This document shows, piece after piece, positions 34,055-47,110 of a DNA stretch of 64,000 nucleotides (positions are counted from its first letter, which is position 1; each line of letters opens with the position of its first letter). Origin of the DNA: Cunninghamella blakesleeana (Eukaryota > Mucoromycota > Mucoromycetes > Mucorales > Cunninghamellaceae); contig JAFCIZ010000008.1 in the NCBI GenBank assembly GCA_017871115.1, positions 1,240,001-1,304,000 of the forward strand. The letters run 5' to 3'. The translations under genes were made by a program, and so were the position numbers. The notes beneath the pieces are model-generated. The model was not told the DNA's origin and ran no database searches. It saw nothing but the letters and a program-made list of their open reading frames with translations.

Positions 34055-36487
34055 ATGAATTCAGTACATAATAATTCTAATAACAGCACTGCTACTACTA
34101 ATAATAATAAAGAATGGCAACCAGCTTTACAAAGTCCTTCATTAACCGACCCACCTTCTACACCGTCTCAACCTATATTTCCACCTACACCTTTAGAACA
34201 TGGATATACACCTAATTTTCCACCAAATCAAATTGAATCCCCTATGTAAGTCATTGCTTAAAAAAGAAAGTTTTTATATATTTTCTTCTTTTTTTTTCAT
34301 ATGAAAAATAATATAAAAGAAAATTAAAGTTTCCTTATCCTTTTTATTTTATGAGAACATAAAATATCACAATATATATATATTTATATACACATTTATA
34401 TATAATAACGTAATAATTAATATCGATATTTTTACTATTATTATTTTATTTATTTATTATATCAAGCCATCAACATTTTCCCTCACATTCTCAACCTTCA
34501 AATTACTTTACATCACCAATAAAGCAAGACACAGACCCTAGATTGCCTGGGTAAATATATACACATATATATATCTTTTATTTATATTTTTTATTTATGT
34601 TTATTATTTATTATTCATTTATTTATTTATTTTTTAGTATGATGGGAATGTTATCTCAACCTAGTACACCAAGGCCAACCGAAAATGAACCTTTATCACC
34701 AAATAGCAATAAAAAACTAGTTAATTATAATAATTTTAACACTGCACCTTATCCAACTGGTTTGCCTGTACGTAAACAACGAGGCAGTAGAAGTGATACA
34801 TCTATATTTACAGCTGAAATGGGCCCTATCTTTAGTTCAACAAAATCACTAGAAAACATTTATGGTTTAGATAGAAATACTTTGTAAGTTTAAAATAGCT
34901 ATAATAATAAGAAGATTTTATTTTTTGTGTGTGAATATAATAAGAATAAGAATACTAATACTAATACTAATAATAATAATAATAATAATATATAAATATT
35001 TATATTTTAGATTAAATGTCCGTATACAAGCAAAAATGGATCGTGGGTTCTTTTTAGCTGATAATGACTGGACTTGTTATAGACGTAATTATTTCCAAGT
35101 AAGTTGTGCATTTTCTATATCAGGATTAAACTCACCAAATCCATACTATGATCCACACCACCCTCATCATCATCACCCTCATCACCATTATGAACCACAA
35201 TGTTATATTCAATTGGATGGCATGTTTATTCCTGTAAGGCAATTCAGTTTAAATATTTCAGCAAGAGTCAGTAATAGTGATAAAAAAATTGATTTAGTTC
35301 AGCATACACCAAAACGTGATAAAGGACCACAAAATACACCAGTACCAAAACCTGTTTTACCAGGCGGTAATGTGAATCTAAATGCAGTAGGAGCAAACCA
35401 AAATATTGCCACTTTTGAACGCATTCAATTTAAAACAGCTACAGCTAATAATGGAAAACGTCGTGCCGCTCAACAATATTATGTTTGTATTGTGGATTTA
35501 TACTGCGATGTTGTGACAGAAAATGGTTTACACCGACAAATCAAAATTGCCACCTGTCAATCAGCTCCTTTAGTTGTACGTGGTCGTAGTCCTGGTCATT
35601 ATTCTGATAACAACCAATTGCAATCCTCAAATCCTTCATCAGCATCTTCTTTACAACAGCCTCCTCCACTTTCTCATCTTCCTCCTACTACAAATCGTCT
35701 CTTAAACCACCCTCCTCTTCCTCCCCCTAATAATAATAATAATCCAAATAATAGTTTAATGACGCAACCTCCTCCTCCTCCTCCTCCTTCTCTTACAGCA
35801 ATGAATAACCATAACAACAACAACAGTACTAATAATGGTAGATATGAAATGAGTGGTTATCCATTACCTTCCCCTCATCTTGAGGATCCAAGATTTGCTC
35901 CTCCTTCTCCTACTTATATGACAAGACCTCCTCCTAATAATAATAGCAATAATAACAACAATAACAGTAATAATACTAATGGTAATCCGGATTATTACTA
36001 TACACCCAATTATCATAATAATGGTTATCATCATCATCCACCTCCACCCCCACCACTTACTTATATGCAACAACAACATTCACAAGGTCATCACCCTCAT
36101 CACTCTAATCATCATCCTATCATGAACCATTCTTTACCTCCACCACAAACAACAAATTATAATGATTCTCATCCTTATATGGTTCCAAGTATGCACCCCC
36201 ATCATCCATCTGCTACACCCACACCTTCTACTACTACTTCTAATAATACAAACACAACTACAACACCTTCTTCAGCTCCTAATACACCAAATGATATTTA
36301 TCAGCAACATACTTCTAATGCTACTAATACTACATCTTCAAATAATAATGATCATCCGCCATCTTCCTCGGTTGATTCAAAATCTATAGTTAATTCTCAA
36401 CATCAAAATGTAGGATCACCTGCCCATACACCAACTGGTTATGATCAAGCATCTTACTTCCATCCTCCTCAAACTACACAAAAATAA
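34055..36487 (+). CDS. NDT80/PhoG-family transcription factor
   Basis: Four exons (34055-34245, 34467-34550, 34638-34883, 35011-36487) give 665 residues. After a disordered Ser/Pro/Asn N terminus, the NDT80/PhoG DNA-binding domain spans about 150-365: RIQAKMDRGFFLADNDWTCY, RRNYFQVSCAFS, FSLNISARVSNSDKKIDLVQ, HTPKRDKGPQNTPVPKPVLP, FERIQFKTATANNGKRRAAQ and SAPLVVRGRSPGHYSD. RRAAQQYY and VRGRSPGHY are family hallmarks. A His-rich insert (HHPHHHHPHHHY) interrupts the domain and the C terminus is Pro/Asn/His low complexity. Relatives (Ndt80, VIB-1, XprG) control meiosis, starvation and extracellular hydrolases. The role here is unknown. A hexanucleotide repeat begins within 50 bp of the stop. Confidence 0.85.
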
Positions 36488-36530
36488 TATACTTATATAG
36501 GAAAATACTATTGCTATTACCATTACTATT

Positions 36531-36614
36531 ACTATTACTATTACTATTACTATTACTATTACTATTACTATTACTATTACTATTACTATTACTATTACTA
36601 TTACTATTACTACT
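36531..36614. repeat. Hexanucleotide microsatellite (TTACTA)n
   Basis: About fourteen near-perfect copies of TTACTA, starting some 45 bp after the stop of the NDT80-like gene and therefore probably in its 3' UTR. It creates a spurious poly-Leu open frame on the plus strand. Confidence 0.9.
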
Positions 36615-39227
36615 ATACACTCTCTATTTTTATTTTATTACTTTTTTTTATTATTTCTATTTTTACTTTTTATTTTTTATAATTTATTTAATGTATTAAG
36701 AAAACAAAACAAAAGTTTATTAATGTTATTATATTATTACTATCAGTATTTACTGTTGCTTTATCTATTTTTGATTTATTTATTTTTTTATTAGTATGCC
36801 CTGATATTTATTCCTTTTTTTTTGCATTTCCTATTTATTACTATTATTATTATAAGATTACTATATATTACTTTATATTTACCTATTTATTTATTTATTA
36901 CTGTTACTTTATTATTAATCACATCATTATTTATTATGTCTTTTTTTTTATAATAAATAAATTGTTTATATAAAAATATCAATAATCTTTTTTTTTTTTT
37001 CGATTACATACAAAAATATTTTAATTGGTCGAATATTTATCCCACGAATATGTACCAAAACTTCTACTATACCAAAATAAGCTTTTTTTCTATACTAGTA
37101 TTAAACGGATAATTGCAACGTTAGCTGATAACAAAATATTTCTTGCGAACATAAATATACAGTCATATATATATGAGATTTTGTATGAAACAATTTTTAG
37201 ATTTCAACTTTTTTAAAACAATTTATATTAATGTATTGTAAAAAAAAAAAAAAAAAGTAGGATGGTAAATTTCTTATCGCATAATTTTATATCATGATTT
37301 TATAATATATATTTTATAATAAAAATATAGAAAAAAAAGACACAAAGCTAGCTATTACGATACTCTTTTTTTTATATTTCCGCGGATCCTAACCATATTA
37401 TTTTTTAGCTACAGATCTTTTCTTTGTGTTTTTATAATAAGATCCATAACAGAATATGCATATCATCTTCTTAAATGTGCTTTTTTTTTCCTATGTTTCT
37501 CACTTTTGGATAATAATACACTTTCATCCCATGTTGGATTTTCAAATCCATGGTAAGTTCGTTTTCTCCTTTTAAATGCCTATTAATTTATCATCTTTCT
37601 TTATAATAATTCATATTAATGATAAATTAAATTTTGATTTTTAGGATTCTATATTTCTTTTTTATTTAATTATCCTTTCCGAGTATAGTACTATTTGAAT
37701 TTTTGCTATATCTTTTTTTTCTGTAGATTTTATCTTTGATATGGCGAGTGATGCTGCAAAAGAAAAAGATAAAGGACAGTGACAAAGGAAATAATCCTCT
37801 GTTTAAAAAAATATTCTTAAAAAATATAAGCGGAAATATGGCCATATCACAAATTAATTAAACTACTTTTTCTGCCATAATTGACATTTTTATCATAAGT
37901 TAATTTATCAATTTGGGGAATAGTATTTGTTTCGTTTTGTGCAACATCTTTTAAATATCTCTAGTCCTTCTATATAAGCCAAAAAACTAGGTTTACTGTT
38001 TAATTTTATCCAACCGATATTCTGTTTCCTCTTTAAATATTATTAATTCTTGCAGTAATAGATCTAACTATTTTTAATTTAATATCAATAATGCTCTTAT
38101 AATGTTTTGTCATATTACTGACAGTATCATATTTGTAAAAGTGTTGGCCGTAAAAATAATTTAGTTGTAAAGGAGTTTATGTTTGACAAATATTATGAAG
38201 CAACTTCAGCGAGTGTAGAACTATTTAAACTTTTGCTATAGATTTTTTTTTTTGTGGAATTATCTTTTGTATTGAGAATTATATTACAAAAAAAATACTA
38301 AGATTAAGACGAAGAAAAAAAAAGAGGAAGAGAGTGAAAAGGGTAAAGTGAAGATTTATATTTCTAGAGCTGGAGAAAAACCATGATTAGGGACTGCGGA
38401 GTTTTAATTTAAAAAATCAAAGAGGTTTCTTACAACTTGTTTTATGTCTTATTTTTACTATATTTTACTATAAACCTATTATTATAAAACTGCGATAGTA
38501 GATTACTATTACTAAGGGAATAAGCCATTAATTTTTAATTTCTATTAATTAATGTAAAATAATTGAAAGCAGACGGTGAAATTTTTTATTTTATTTTTTC
38601 AAAAATGATTGAAAAAAAAACCCCATTTTACACGAAAGTAAAAATTTGACTTTTTATAAAACCGTTATATAATGAACTTCTTTAAATTTGCATTAAATTA
38701 GTATACTATTCTACATAAGAATATTATAAAAACGAAGTATTTATGGTTAAAAAAATAGAAATATAAAAATGACCGAGGATTACTTCCCAGTTTTAAATTT
38801 TTTAAAATTTCTATAGTATCATAATCACTTTTTTTCCTCTATTTTCATATGTATTATAAAAGTTATATTAAAATATGGGTAAGAAAAGTTTGATTATAAA
38901 GGATAGAAGGATAGCATTTTCTATATTTATTTATTCATTTATTATTAATTATAAAATAAAATAAAAATCCATATACACATTATCAAATTTAATCTACCAT
39001 ATTTAACTAATTTTTTTAATTAGTTTTCAAGAATAATGGTCTACTGACTTTTTTTAAAAAGAATAAAATACTACCATCATATGATTTTAACGTTTACGTT
39101 TTAGAAAAACATGGGTATCATAAATAGTACTTTATCAAGACTAATATGTCTTTTATTTTTTTTTCTTTTTCTTTTCATTTTTTTTATCATTTTCGTGTTC
39201 AGGTGATATATATATATATATTATCAA
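36615..39227. other. Gene-poor AT-rich region with coding scraps
   Basis: 2.6 kb with no intact gene. Plain AT-rich DNA to 37.3 kb. On the minus strand near 37475-37570 an open stretch reads RTYHGFENPTWDESVLLSKS and on to KHRKKKAHLRR before TGA; a neighbouring frame continues with KMICIFCYGSYYKNTKKRS. Two imperfect copies of a 62-bp segment lie at about 37680-37742 and 38212-38276. These are probably relics of a degraded gene or element. Confidence 0.4.
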
Positions 39228-40395
39228 ATGGCTATGGACCTCTTTTTTTCTTATTCTCACCTTACTGCATCCAAATGTCATTCTTTTCCAAGCAAGATAA
39301 TCAATGTATATGTAAGCATGCATAAAAAATGGTTTTTTCAAATTCGGATTTTTAAATACCAACCTTTTTTTTGCTTAGGATAATCCTATTCACATTGACA
39401 AGTTAACAGAAAGATATAATTTTTTTTTACTATCAATAGAAACAGTATATGATGATCAAGCATTTAATTTTTTATATCAATTAAAACGAAATTTAAAAAA
39501 AAATTTAAAGGTAAAAAAAAAAAAGAAAAGCAATAAAATATTCTTTTATCCATATTACTAATCATCCTTCTTTTTTATTTTATATACATAGATTTTGTAT
39601 AAGGATATTAAAATATTAATACTATGTCCTTGTGAAAAAAATAAACTAATAAATTATATCAAAACTGGGGATGAAGATGACGAAAACGAAGATATATTTT
39701 ATTGGATTGTATCACCATCACTAGCAAAACACTTATCACTTTATATAACACCTCGCCGATACTACGGTCAGTTTCTTTTTAGTATTGAATCAAACTTACA
39801 ACTTAACAAAAATAAAAAATCTTCTTCTTTATATTGGCGGTTACTATCCCATTGTGACGACAATATGGAATGGTTTCTTCGATATATAGAATCTATAAGA
39901 ACGGATTGGGAAAACCAATGTCAAATGATCTACAAAGATATCCATAAAATCATCAATAATGATTCTTTTTTTTATATATTTTCATGTCAACATGGTAGTA
40001 CAAAAAGATCACCTTCCTCTTCATATCATTCCTCTTTATCTCTCTCTTTCTCTTCTTCTCCATCTTCCCCTTCCCTGTCTTCGTCTCCCTCTTCTTCTTC
40101 TTATTTTCCTCCAACATGGGGTTGGCTTGTACTTCCTTTAGAAATCCAACATGTTATATTAAATCATATGGAAATATCAGACATTTTACTTTGTTATCAA
40201 GCTTCTTTTGAATTAAAAAGAGTGGTTATCCCATGGTTATATGAACATATACAACACAAATTACAACTTCTTAAAAATAATCATTTATCCATTAAAGAAT
40301 TACAATATAATGTCAATTATTTAAACTTTCTTTATTTTCACTTGTATCCTTTTTTAGAAAAGGATCATCAATCTTTAGAAACAATAAATTTATAA
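39228..40395 (+). CDS. F-box-like protein, uncharacterised
   Basis: Three exons (39228-39311, 39379-39510, 39592-40395) give 339 residues. The C-terminal third has WGWLVLPLEIQHVILNHMEI then SDILLCYQASFELKRVVIPW, which follows the F-box pattern (L-P-x-E-I-x-x-x-I-L-x-x-L/M-x-x-x-D-I-L...A...W). F-box proteins recruit substrates to SCF ubiquitin ligases; the substrate is unknown. A Ser/Pro-rich linker (SSSPSSPSLSSSPSSSS) separates it from an N-terminal domain with no recognised family. The first exon (MAMDLFFSYSHLTASKC) is chosen by frame and splice fit; an earlier ATG at 39149 with an intron from 39204 is an alternative. Convergent with the seven-TM gene, only 70 bp between stops, so the 3' UTRs must overlap. 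Confidence 0.55.
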
Positions 40396-40465
40396 TTATA
40401 TATATATATGTATTATTTCTGTATTTTTGTGCATGTGAATGTGAATGTATGTGTATGCTTGCTAT

Positions 40466-41478
40466 TTATTTTCTTGCATTGCTTGTTAATCCAGCTGTTT
40501 CACTAGTATCCAAAAATTCATCATCATCATCATCATCCTGAACATGTAATAAAGCACTTTGTTCTTCTTGTTGTCCTTTTTGATGATGTTTATTACTATT
40601 TCCTTTTGCATTATCCAAAGTAGCTGTACTATTATTATTAGAAGGTGAATATGCGGGTGGTTGATTAACGGATGTAGAAGAAGATTGTACAGTAACCAAT
40701 TGAACACTTTCACCATGACGACCATCTTCATCATCACTAAAATCATCACCTAATTCAAATAACCCAGCATCATCATCATCTTGGTTATTTTGTTTTCTTC
40801 TTTGATGGCCATCGGCAGCACGTTGTAATCTTTGTTCTAAATCCAGGGCTTCTTCTTCATCTTGACTAATTTGTTCCAAACCGTATCTTGCATTGTTACT
40901 AGTAGGACGCCAAAGAATCACAATAATGAAAAACACAATAAAGTATAAAATGTTTAACATACCATCCAACATAAACCATCGCCATTTCCAATTTCTTGCT
41001 CCCCAATCAGCACTTGTTCTATCACTGAATGTAAACATATTGAGAATAAAAATAACTACTACCATAATCACTGAAAATACAAGTAATCGGAATAATCGTC
41101 TATACATCAACGCTTTTACATGTTGTTTTCGAAGTTCTGTAAAATAATAAAAATAATAAAAATAACATAAATTAAAATTTAAAAAAAATTGTATTACTTT
41201 GTATATATTGGTATATCCACAGCATATATATATTAAATAACGATATTACCTAAAGTACTTAAAGTGTGTGTAATAGCATTTAATGTCCAAATATAGAATG
41301 CCGTCATAGTAACAGATAATGGAAAGATTACTAACAATACCAAAAATCCAGCTGTTTCAGGTGATAATAGCATGGTGCCCAAAGAATAAATAACACCGAA
41401 AAAGAAATGTGTACCTGCTAATATAATACATTTTTTCATAGCATCACCTAAAGAAGGTCTATTTAAATATAAATATAT

Positions 41479-41513
<35 letters not shown>

Positions 41514-42470
41514 AGTAAATATAAAATCGAAATATATAATTCTTTTTTTTTCATTTTCTTTTTTAAAAAAATGAAGAAACTTTACTTGACAACGCTATAG
41601 CCCATACAGACAATGAGTAACATAAAGAAGGATATACTTGTTCTACCAGCATTTAACAAAGCTACTAAAGCAAGTAAAAACCATGCTATATAAATAAAAA
41701 TAAACAAATAAATGGATAAATAAGTATAGAAAGATGAGATATAAATAAATTGTCAATATATATAAATTAAACTTACAAGGTTTTCCTGTTTGATTATAAG
41801 CTTCCCAAAAACCCCAATTAAATGCCATTTCAACAGTTAAAAAGAAAATAGCACCAGAGAGGAAGTGCTATTAAATATATATAATAAAAAATAACCATTA
41901 TTGTTACAACAAACTTTATTTTATTTTATTATCGGCTTATTTTATATTTATCAATTACCTGAACCGGAAGAATATCATCCCAATATCTAAATGATTGAAT
42001 TCCCCAAAATATACCAACACTCAAATAAATCAGAGCAAAAATACCATAGAGCTATTTATTTAAAAAAGAAGAATCAATTTAGTTTCACTTTTTTAAAAAA
42101 ATCATCTTTTTTTTATTTATATTTACCAATAATTTTGGATAATCTACTGCAGGTAATTCACCATAAGGAAACTTCCATTCAATCCAGGCTTCAAAATAAG
42201 TACTATTACCATTTGTATTTAAAGTAGTAGGAATCAATGCCACACAATAATAACCAGTATTTTCAATTTTATAGAGAGCTGCTTTTTCCAGAGTATTATT
42301 TAATGGTATATTAGCTGTTAAAATACTTGTAGTTTGATTGGCTGGAATATGTGTAATAAACTGTCCTTCTTGTTCTTTTGTACATAATTGTTCTTTAATA
42401 GCTTCCTCATCACAAATATAGTCTACCTATATACAAATATATTCGTATGTTAGTATTTATAAGCCTCGGT

Positions 42471-42508
<38 letters not shown>

Positions 42509-43015
42509 ATTTTTTACTATTATTGCTTACCTCTCTTGTCATATTACTATAATTTCCAATTTTATCAAAGTCACTCCATTCATATATAAGTAATGCTGCT
42601 GAGCCATGTGATTTTTCTCCAAAAGTTACTATTTTATGATTAGTGTATATATTGTGTTTAGAACTACTATTATTATCACCAATATTATTAGTCTTCCAAT
42701 CTATATTATTATAGCTTACCTTCAATATAAGGTGTAGTACCTCCGGGAATAGAATCTTTACTCCAAACACCAGAGCATGTTGTTGCATAATAATCTTCAC
42801 TAGTCTGAATAAAATATATAAATAATTTTTTTAAAAAAAAAAAATAAGGTGAATAAAGGTTACACTTTTATTATTATCATTATTCTTTTTACTTATAAAG
42901 CGTGTTCACATCTTTTTATTTATTAATTTACTAAAACAACTTCTTCTGCCATTGTAAATGATAGTAATAAGAAAAGACACCATAAGGTGCTTTTCAAATA
43001 CCTAGTTGATGTCAT
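40466..43015 (-). CDS. GOST/Lustr seven-transmembrane protein (PTM1/GPR107-like)
   Basis: Nine exons on the minus strand (42932-43015, 42720-42804, 42531-42628, 42127-42426, 41959-42051, 41777-41867, 41586-41685, 41250-41458, 40466-41136) give 576 residues with all phases consistent. A signal peptide (LWCLFLLLSFTMAEE) leads to a luminal domain with CSGVWSKDSIPGG, ALLIYEWSD and NTGYYCVALIP. Seven membrane helices begin at LYGIFALIYLSVGIFWGI and include LVALLNAGRTS, GYSVVKPSLGDAM and WRWFMLDGMLNILYFIVFF...WRPTSNNARY, the family hallmark. The tail is acidic and disordered. Yeast Ptm1 and human GPR107/TMEM87 relatives act in Golgi-endosome traffic. The acceptor at 42629 gives IEVTFGEKSHGSAALL, selected over nearer AGs by frame and family fit. 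Confidence 0.88.
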
Positions 43016-46000
43016 ATAGATTATATTTATTATTATTATACGTATATATATAAATAATAACAAGAAAGAAAGAAAGAAAAAAGTAAAGAGTCGAAAAATA
43101 AAAAAAAGCAATTGCCACCATTTTAAACTTTTTTTAGCCAACCAATAAAATCATTACATTTTTTTTTTTCTGATAAAAATAAAATTGGCCAAGCATATCT
43201 CTGACATTCATTATTCAACTAAAAACGTATTAGTTAATGAATAGTAATCTTCAATTAGTATTAAAAAAACTAAATTAAATATTATCTAAAACGATCTTTT
43301 GAGAAATTTTTTAAAAAAAAAGTTGGATCCAACTCTATACCATACCATAAAACATAAGATTTAAAAAGAGCAACAAAATAACGTGTAAATATATCTTTGG
43401 CTTTTCTAGCTTGATATACCTGGTGGTTGTTGAAATAATATTATAATGAATTCATTAAGCTTTTGATCAAAATTGTTAAATTTGTACTTTTGTTCATTAG
43501 TAGCCCTAATGGTATAGCAAGACAGATTATGTATGACGTATGAAGATATAGGTTATTTCCTATTTTGGGGATTTTTATTTTGAACAAAGGCGAGAATCCT
43601 CTTAATTATCACTATCATCTCATATTGAATTCCGTTTAAAAAGAAAAAGTAAATGCATAAAATTAAGAGCTGTCTTGAAATAAACATTTATTTATAATGT
43701 TTATTACGTGTTTTTATTTTTAATGGGTTTGTTTTTGTCACAGATCTGATGTTTGATAATATCGGATGTTACTATGATTCATCTATGTGTCCCCTATATC
43801 ATATCACAATCTAGAGTGGATTCTGTCAAAAATTTACTTGTTTGGATTAGCACGCCATCAATGAAAGAAACACTATGTAATTATATTAAATACAGAACCC
43901 TACTTGTCAGAATTATCGTCTTCATATTCTTCATATTGGTACTCCATAATTATTTCCAGAAATATTCTTATTACGTATTCGCTTTGAACGTATGAATGAC
44001 GATAAATTTTTACATAAAATAACTCCACGTAAAAATGTAATATAGATTTTTTTTTAAAAAAATAAATAAAAATAAGATGAGCATATATTTATGTAATAAA
44101 TAGACTATGCATAATATTTTAAGCATATATATTATTAGATAATATATGTAGGAATACTATCAAAATAAAGTATCACTAATTTTTTTAATATAAAATTGAT
44201 GAAGAGTAATAAATATCCGAGCAATTTTTATATATAGTTTTTCTTCCGCCATCCTTAATATTTTTTTATAATGAACACGTTTTAACTATAAAAATTTAAT
44301 ATATAGTTTAAAATAGTCAAGTTATTATTATATTGAAAGTTTTAATATAAACCTCATCTTTATTTTATTTTTTCTCTCCTTGCATCTAGTTTTAGAAGAA
44401 CAAAGAAAAGAGGAGGAGAGGAGGAGGAGGAGGAGGAGGAAGAAAAAAACTTTTTTATTTTTTGTATGGGAGACTTTACTACGTATTATAATATTGGTTC
44501 AGTTAAAATATCCTTTGTCTCCTATTCTAAACATATTTATATACTGTATTAAATATACAATAAATAAATATAAAGAATCAATGGTCTAGATCATATTTAA
44601 TAGAAAGCGAATGGTATGAAAAGCCTTTTGTTTTTCGTTATTATATTATTATAACTAATATTTATAAAAAATTGTTTTATTTATTCCTTTAATAGTATCT
44701 AGCTAATATCATTACTACTTTATTATTATTATTGGTTGATTTCAAGAGCCCTTTTTTTTTTTTACAAAGGGAGGATAGTAAAAAGGAAGAAAAAAGAAGT
44801 AAAAAAAAAAAAAGCGAGGGGAGGTTGAAAAAATCGGAGGAGTTTGAAAATTTCCTGGATCTTCAAAAATTTCTTGGTTCGATTTTTTTAAAAAAAATAA
44901 CAAGATAAAAGTTTAAAAACATTTGACATTACCTTGTTGAATATAATAATAAAAAAAAAAAAACAAATAAGTAAGGGGATGGCCGAGATTTTGTTTGTTT
45001 AAAAAAAAAAATGCAAAGCTGAGTTGTGTTTAACTTTAAAAAACAAGGCAAAAGAAAAAGAAATAAAAATGATGATCATCGAGATAAGATTCGCAGAATT
45101 TATATATAATAAAAGGATTTTCTTCATTTTATTTTATTTATTTATTTAAAAAAGCTATACAAAATCAATTAAAAATAGTAATAAGAGACACTATTTTAAG
45201 AATCTAACCGAATTATATTTTTAAAGGAAATAATGAAAAAGTGAAGAGAATGAAATGAAAAAAATTCGACCAATTGATGGATATGATCACATTTCATTTT
45301 TTTTATATAGAGAGAGTATATGCATTTATTTATAAGGATGAAATAGGAGATGAACGTTAAATGAAATAGTTTTTTATTATAATTATTATTATTATTATAA
45401 TCATTATTATTTACATATAGAGCTGATAAATAGTATTTAAATAAATATTTCCGTAAAATCAACTTTTATAACGATCATTACTTCTTCATTAAAAGTGAAT
45501 GAATGAATAATAATAATAATATTGAATTTATTTCATTATTTATAGAAAATAGATATTAATTACATATTGAAGGCAGATCGAGGGCAATCCAAAAAACTCC
45601 GACCCATTTAGTTTAATATGCAAATGCTTTCGTTGAATAAAAAGAGGCGCTCCTATTTTTTACTATATTTTATTATTATAAAATTTCATTCTTATTTCTT
45701 TTTTTTTTAATCCTTTCTCTCTCTTTCTCTTTTTTTTTTTTCGTTTTTTTTTTTTCATTGTCACACTTTTTATATTGATTCTTTTGTTTTGTATATATAT
45801 AACCTAATCCTTTTATATAAAAAAAACCTATAATAATAAACTAATATAATAGGATATATATATATATACATATATTACTTTATGATTCATTGTGTTTATT
45901 TTACTATTTTATAATTCCTTTTTTCTATTCTTCTTGTTTTATTAATATTTTTTTTTCATCTCTTTAATTTAATTATTTACTGATATATACATATATATAT

Positions 46001-46051
46001 ATACATACATATATATATATATATATAAATATAAATATATAATCCATAAAC
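43016..46051. other. Gene-poor region, about 3 kb
   Basis: No intact gene. Noted: a minus-strand coding-like scrap near 43930-44000 ending EYQYEEYEDDNSDK; a GAGGAG purine run at 44403-44435; many homopolymer and AT runs. The final 350 bp (CT/T-rich, then AT dinucleotide runs) form the promoter and leader of the secreted protein gene. Confidence 0.5.
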
Positions 46052-47110
46052 ATGTATAATTATACCATTTTAATACTATTATTCTTAATGATAAACTGGT
46101 TAAATATAATAAAATGTCACCCAATTGAACATGCTTCTGTTACCAAACAAAAATCAAACAGTAAAAAAGCCAAAGCTAACCCTATAGAAAAAGAAGAAGA
46201 AAAGATTCAATTGGAATTATTTTCACAGCTAGTATCAACACATTGGCAATTTGAACATTTAGACTCCATTATGAGTACCAGCCATAAAGATGTAGCAAAT
46301 CAGATACAGAGTCATATTCAAATTGATGTACGACCTAAAAATTCAATTACACCGTATCAAACCATCTTTAGCCAAAATGAACAACCTTCTTCACCTACAT
46401 CAACACCAATCATGATAGAAGATATGGAGTATGATTTATTAAAATCGCAAATGATGAATGCCATTCAGGCTCGTACTCAAGAATTATTACCAGAAGTATG
46501 GGATCAATTAGGCGATGCCCTTGGTAGACCAGCTATGGAACAATTTATTCAGCAATTGGTGAATAAGACTTGTTTAAAACCACCACCACAATCTACTAAA
46601 AATACCGAGGAATTCGATATTCAAGATTCAACTACTACGATTATTATAAAAAAAAATAAGAAAAACAATAATAATAAGAATAAGAATAAGAAAAGTAATA
46701 ATAAGAATAATAGTAATCATCATCCAAACAGTAACACTAACAATAGCAATAATAATAACAACGACAATAACAATAACAATAATAATATAAATCATCAAGA
46801 AATATCATATAAATGTATACAGGACAATGCAAAGGTATTGTCAAATCAATTGGACGATTATGTTCAACATCATTTGAAAAAGATTTGGTTTGATATGGAA
46901 CAAGACATACTACCGGATTTATTAACGAAAACTGTCAAAGAATTGGATCAAGTAGTATCTTATTTTAATGAAGCTTTTCATACTCATCATTTGGTATTAA
47001 ACGTAGCACCTTGGTCAACATCTAACATTCAACTACCATTATTTTTAACGTCTTCTTCATTAGAAGATCATTCTCTTTTTTCAAATTTTATATCTTTAGC
47101 TAAAGTTTGA
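46052..47110 (+). CDS. Secreted orphan protein
   Basis: Intronless, 352 residues. The first 22 or so residues (YNYTILILLFLMINWLNII, then KCHP) form a signal peptide. Two conserved-looking helical blocks are split by a Lys/Asn low-complexity run (residues about 206-250): LLPEVWDQLGDALGRPAMEQ..NKTCLKPP before it, and YVQHHLKKIWFDMEQDILPD...LDQVVSYFNEAF after it. Single Cys residues in each block (NKTC and YKC) could form a disulfide. No family recognised and no membrane anchor at the C terminus. A secreted or vacuolar role is inferred only from the signal peptide. Confidence 0.6.
   Translation: MYNYTILILLFLMINWLNIIKCHPIEHASVTKQKSNSKKAKANPIEKEEEKIQLELFSQLVSTHWQFEHLDSIMSTSHKDVANQIQSHIQIDVRPKNSITPYQTIFSQNEQPSSPTSTPIMIEDMEYDLLKSQMMNAIQARTQELLPEVWDQLGDALGRPAMEQFIQQLVNKTCLKPPPQSTKNTEEFDIQDSTTTIIIKKNKKNNNNKNKNKKSNNKNNSNHHPNSNTNNSNNNNNDNNNNNNNINHQEISYKCIQDNAKVLSNQLDDYVQHHLKKIWFDMEQDILPDLLTKTVKELDQVVSYFNEAFHTHHLVLNVAPWSTSNIQLPLFLTSSSLEDHSLFSNFISLAKV

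Noticed and set aside
36511..36699. Poly-Leu open frame
   Set aside because: Produced entirely by the TTACTA microsatellite.
42701..42719. 19-nt intron or +1 frameshift in the GOST/Lustr gene
   Set aside because: A 91-nt intron using the acceptor at 42629 restores frame and gives a better family sequence, so neither a tiny intron nor a frameshift is needed.
44380..44589. Arg/Glu/Lys-rich open frame
   Set aside because: Created by a GAGGAG purine run with no conserved-looking sequence, start context or splice sites.
45615..45628. ATGCAAAT octamer upstream of the secreted orphan
   Set aside because: The octamer is a metazoan POU site with no established fungal snRNA or promoter role, and chance occurrence in AT-rich DNA is likely.
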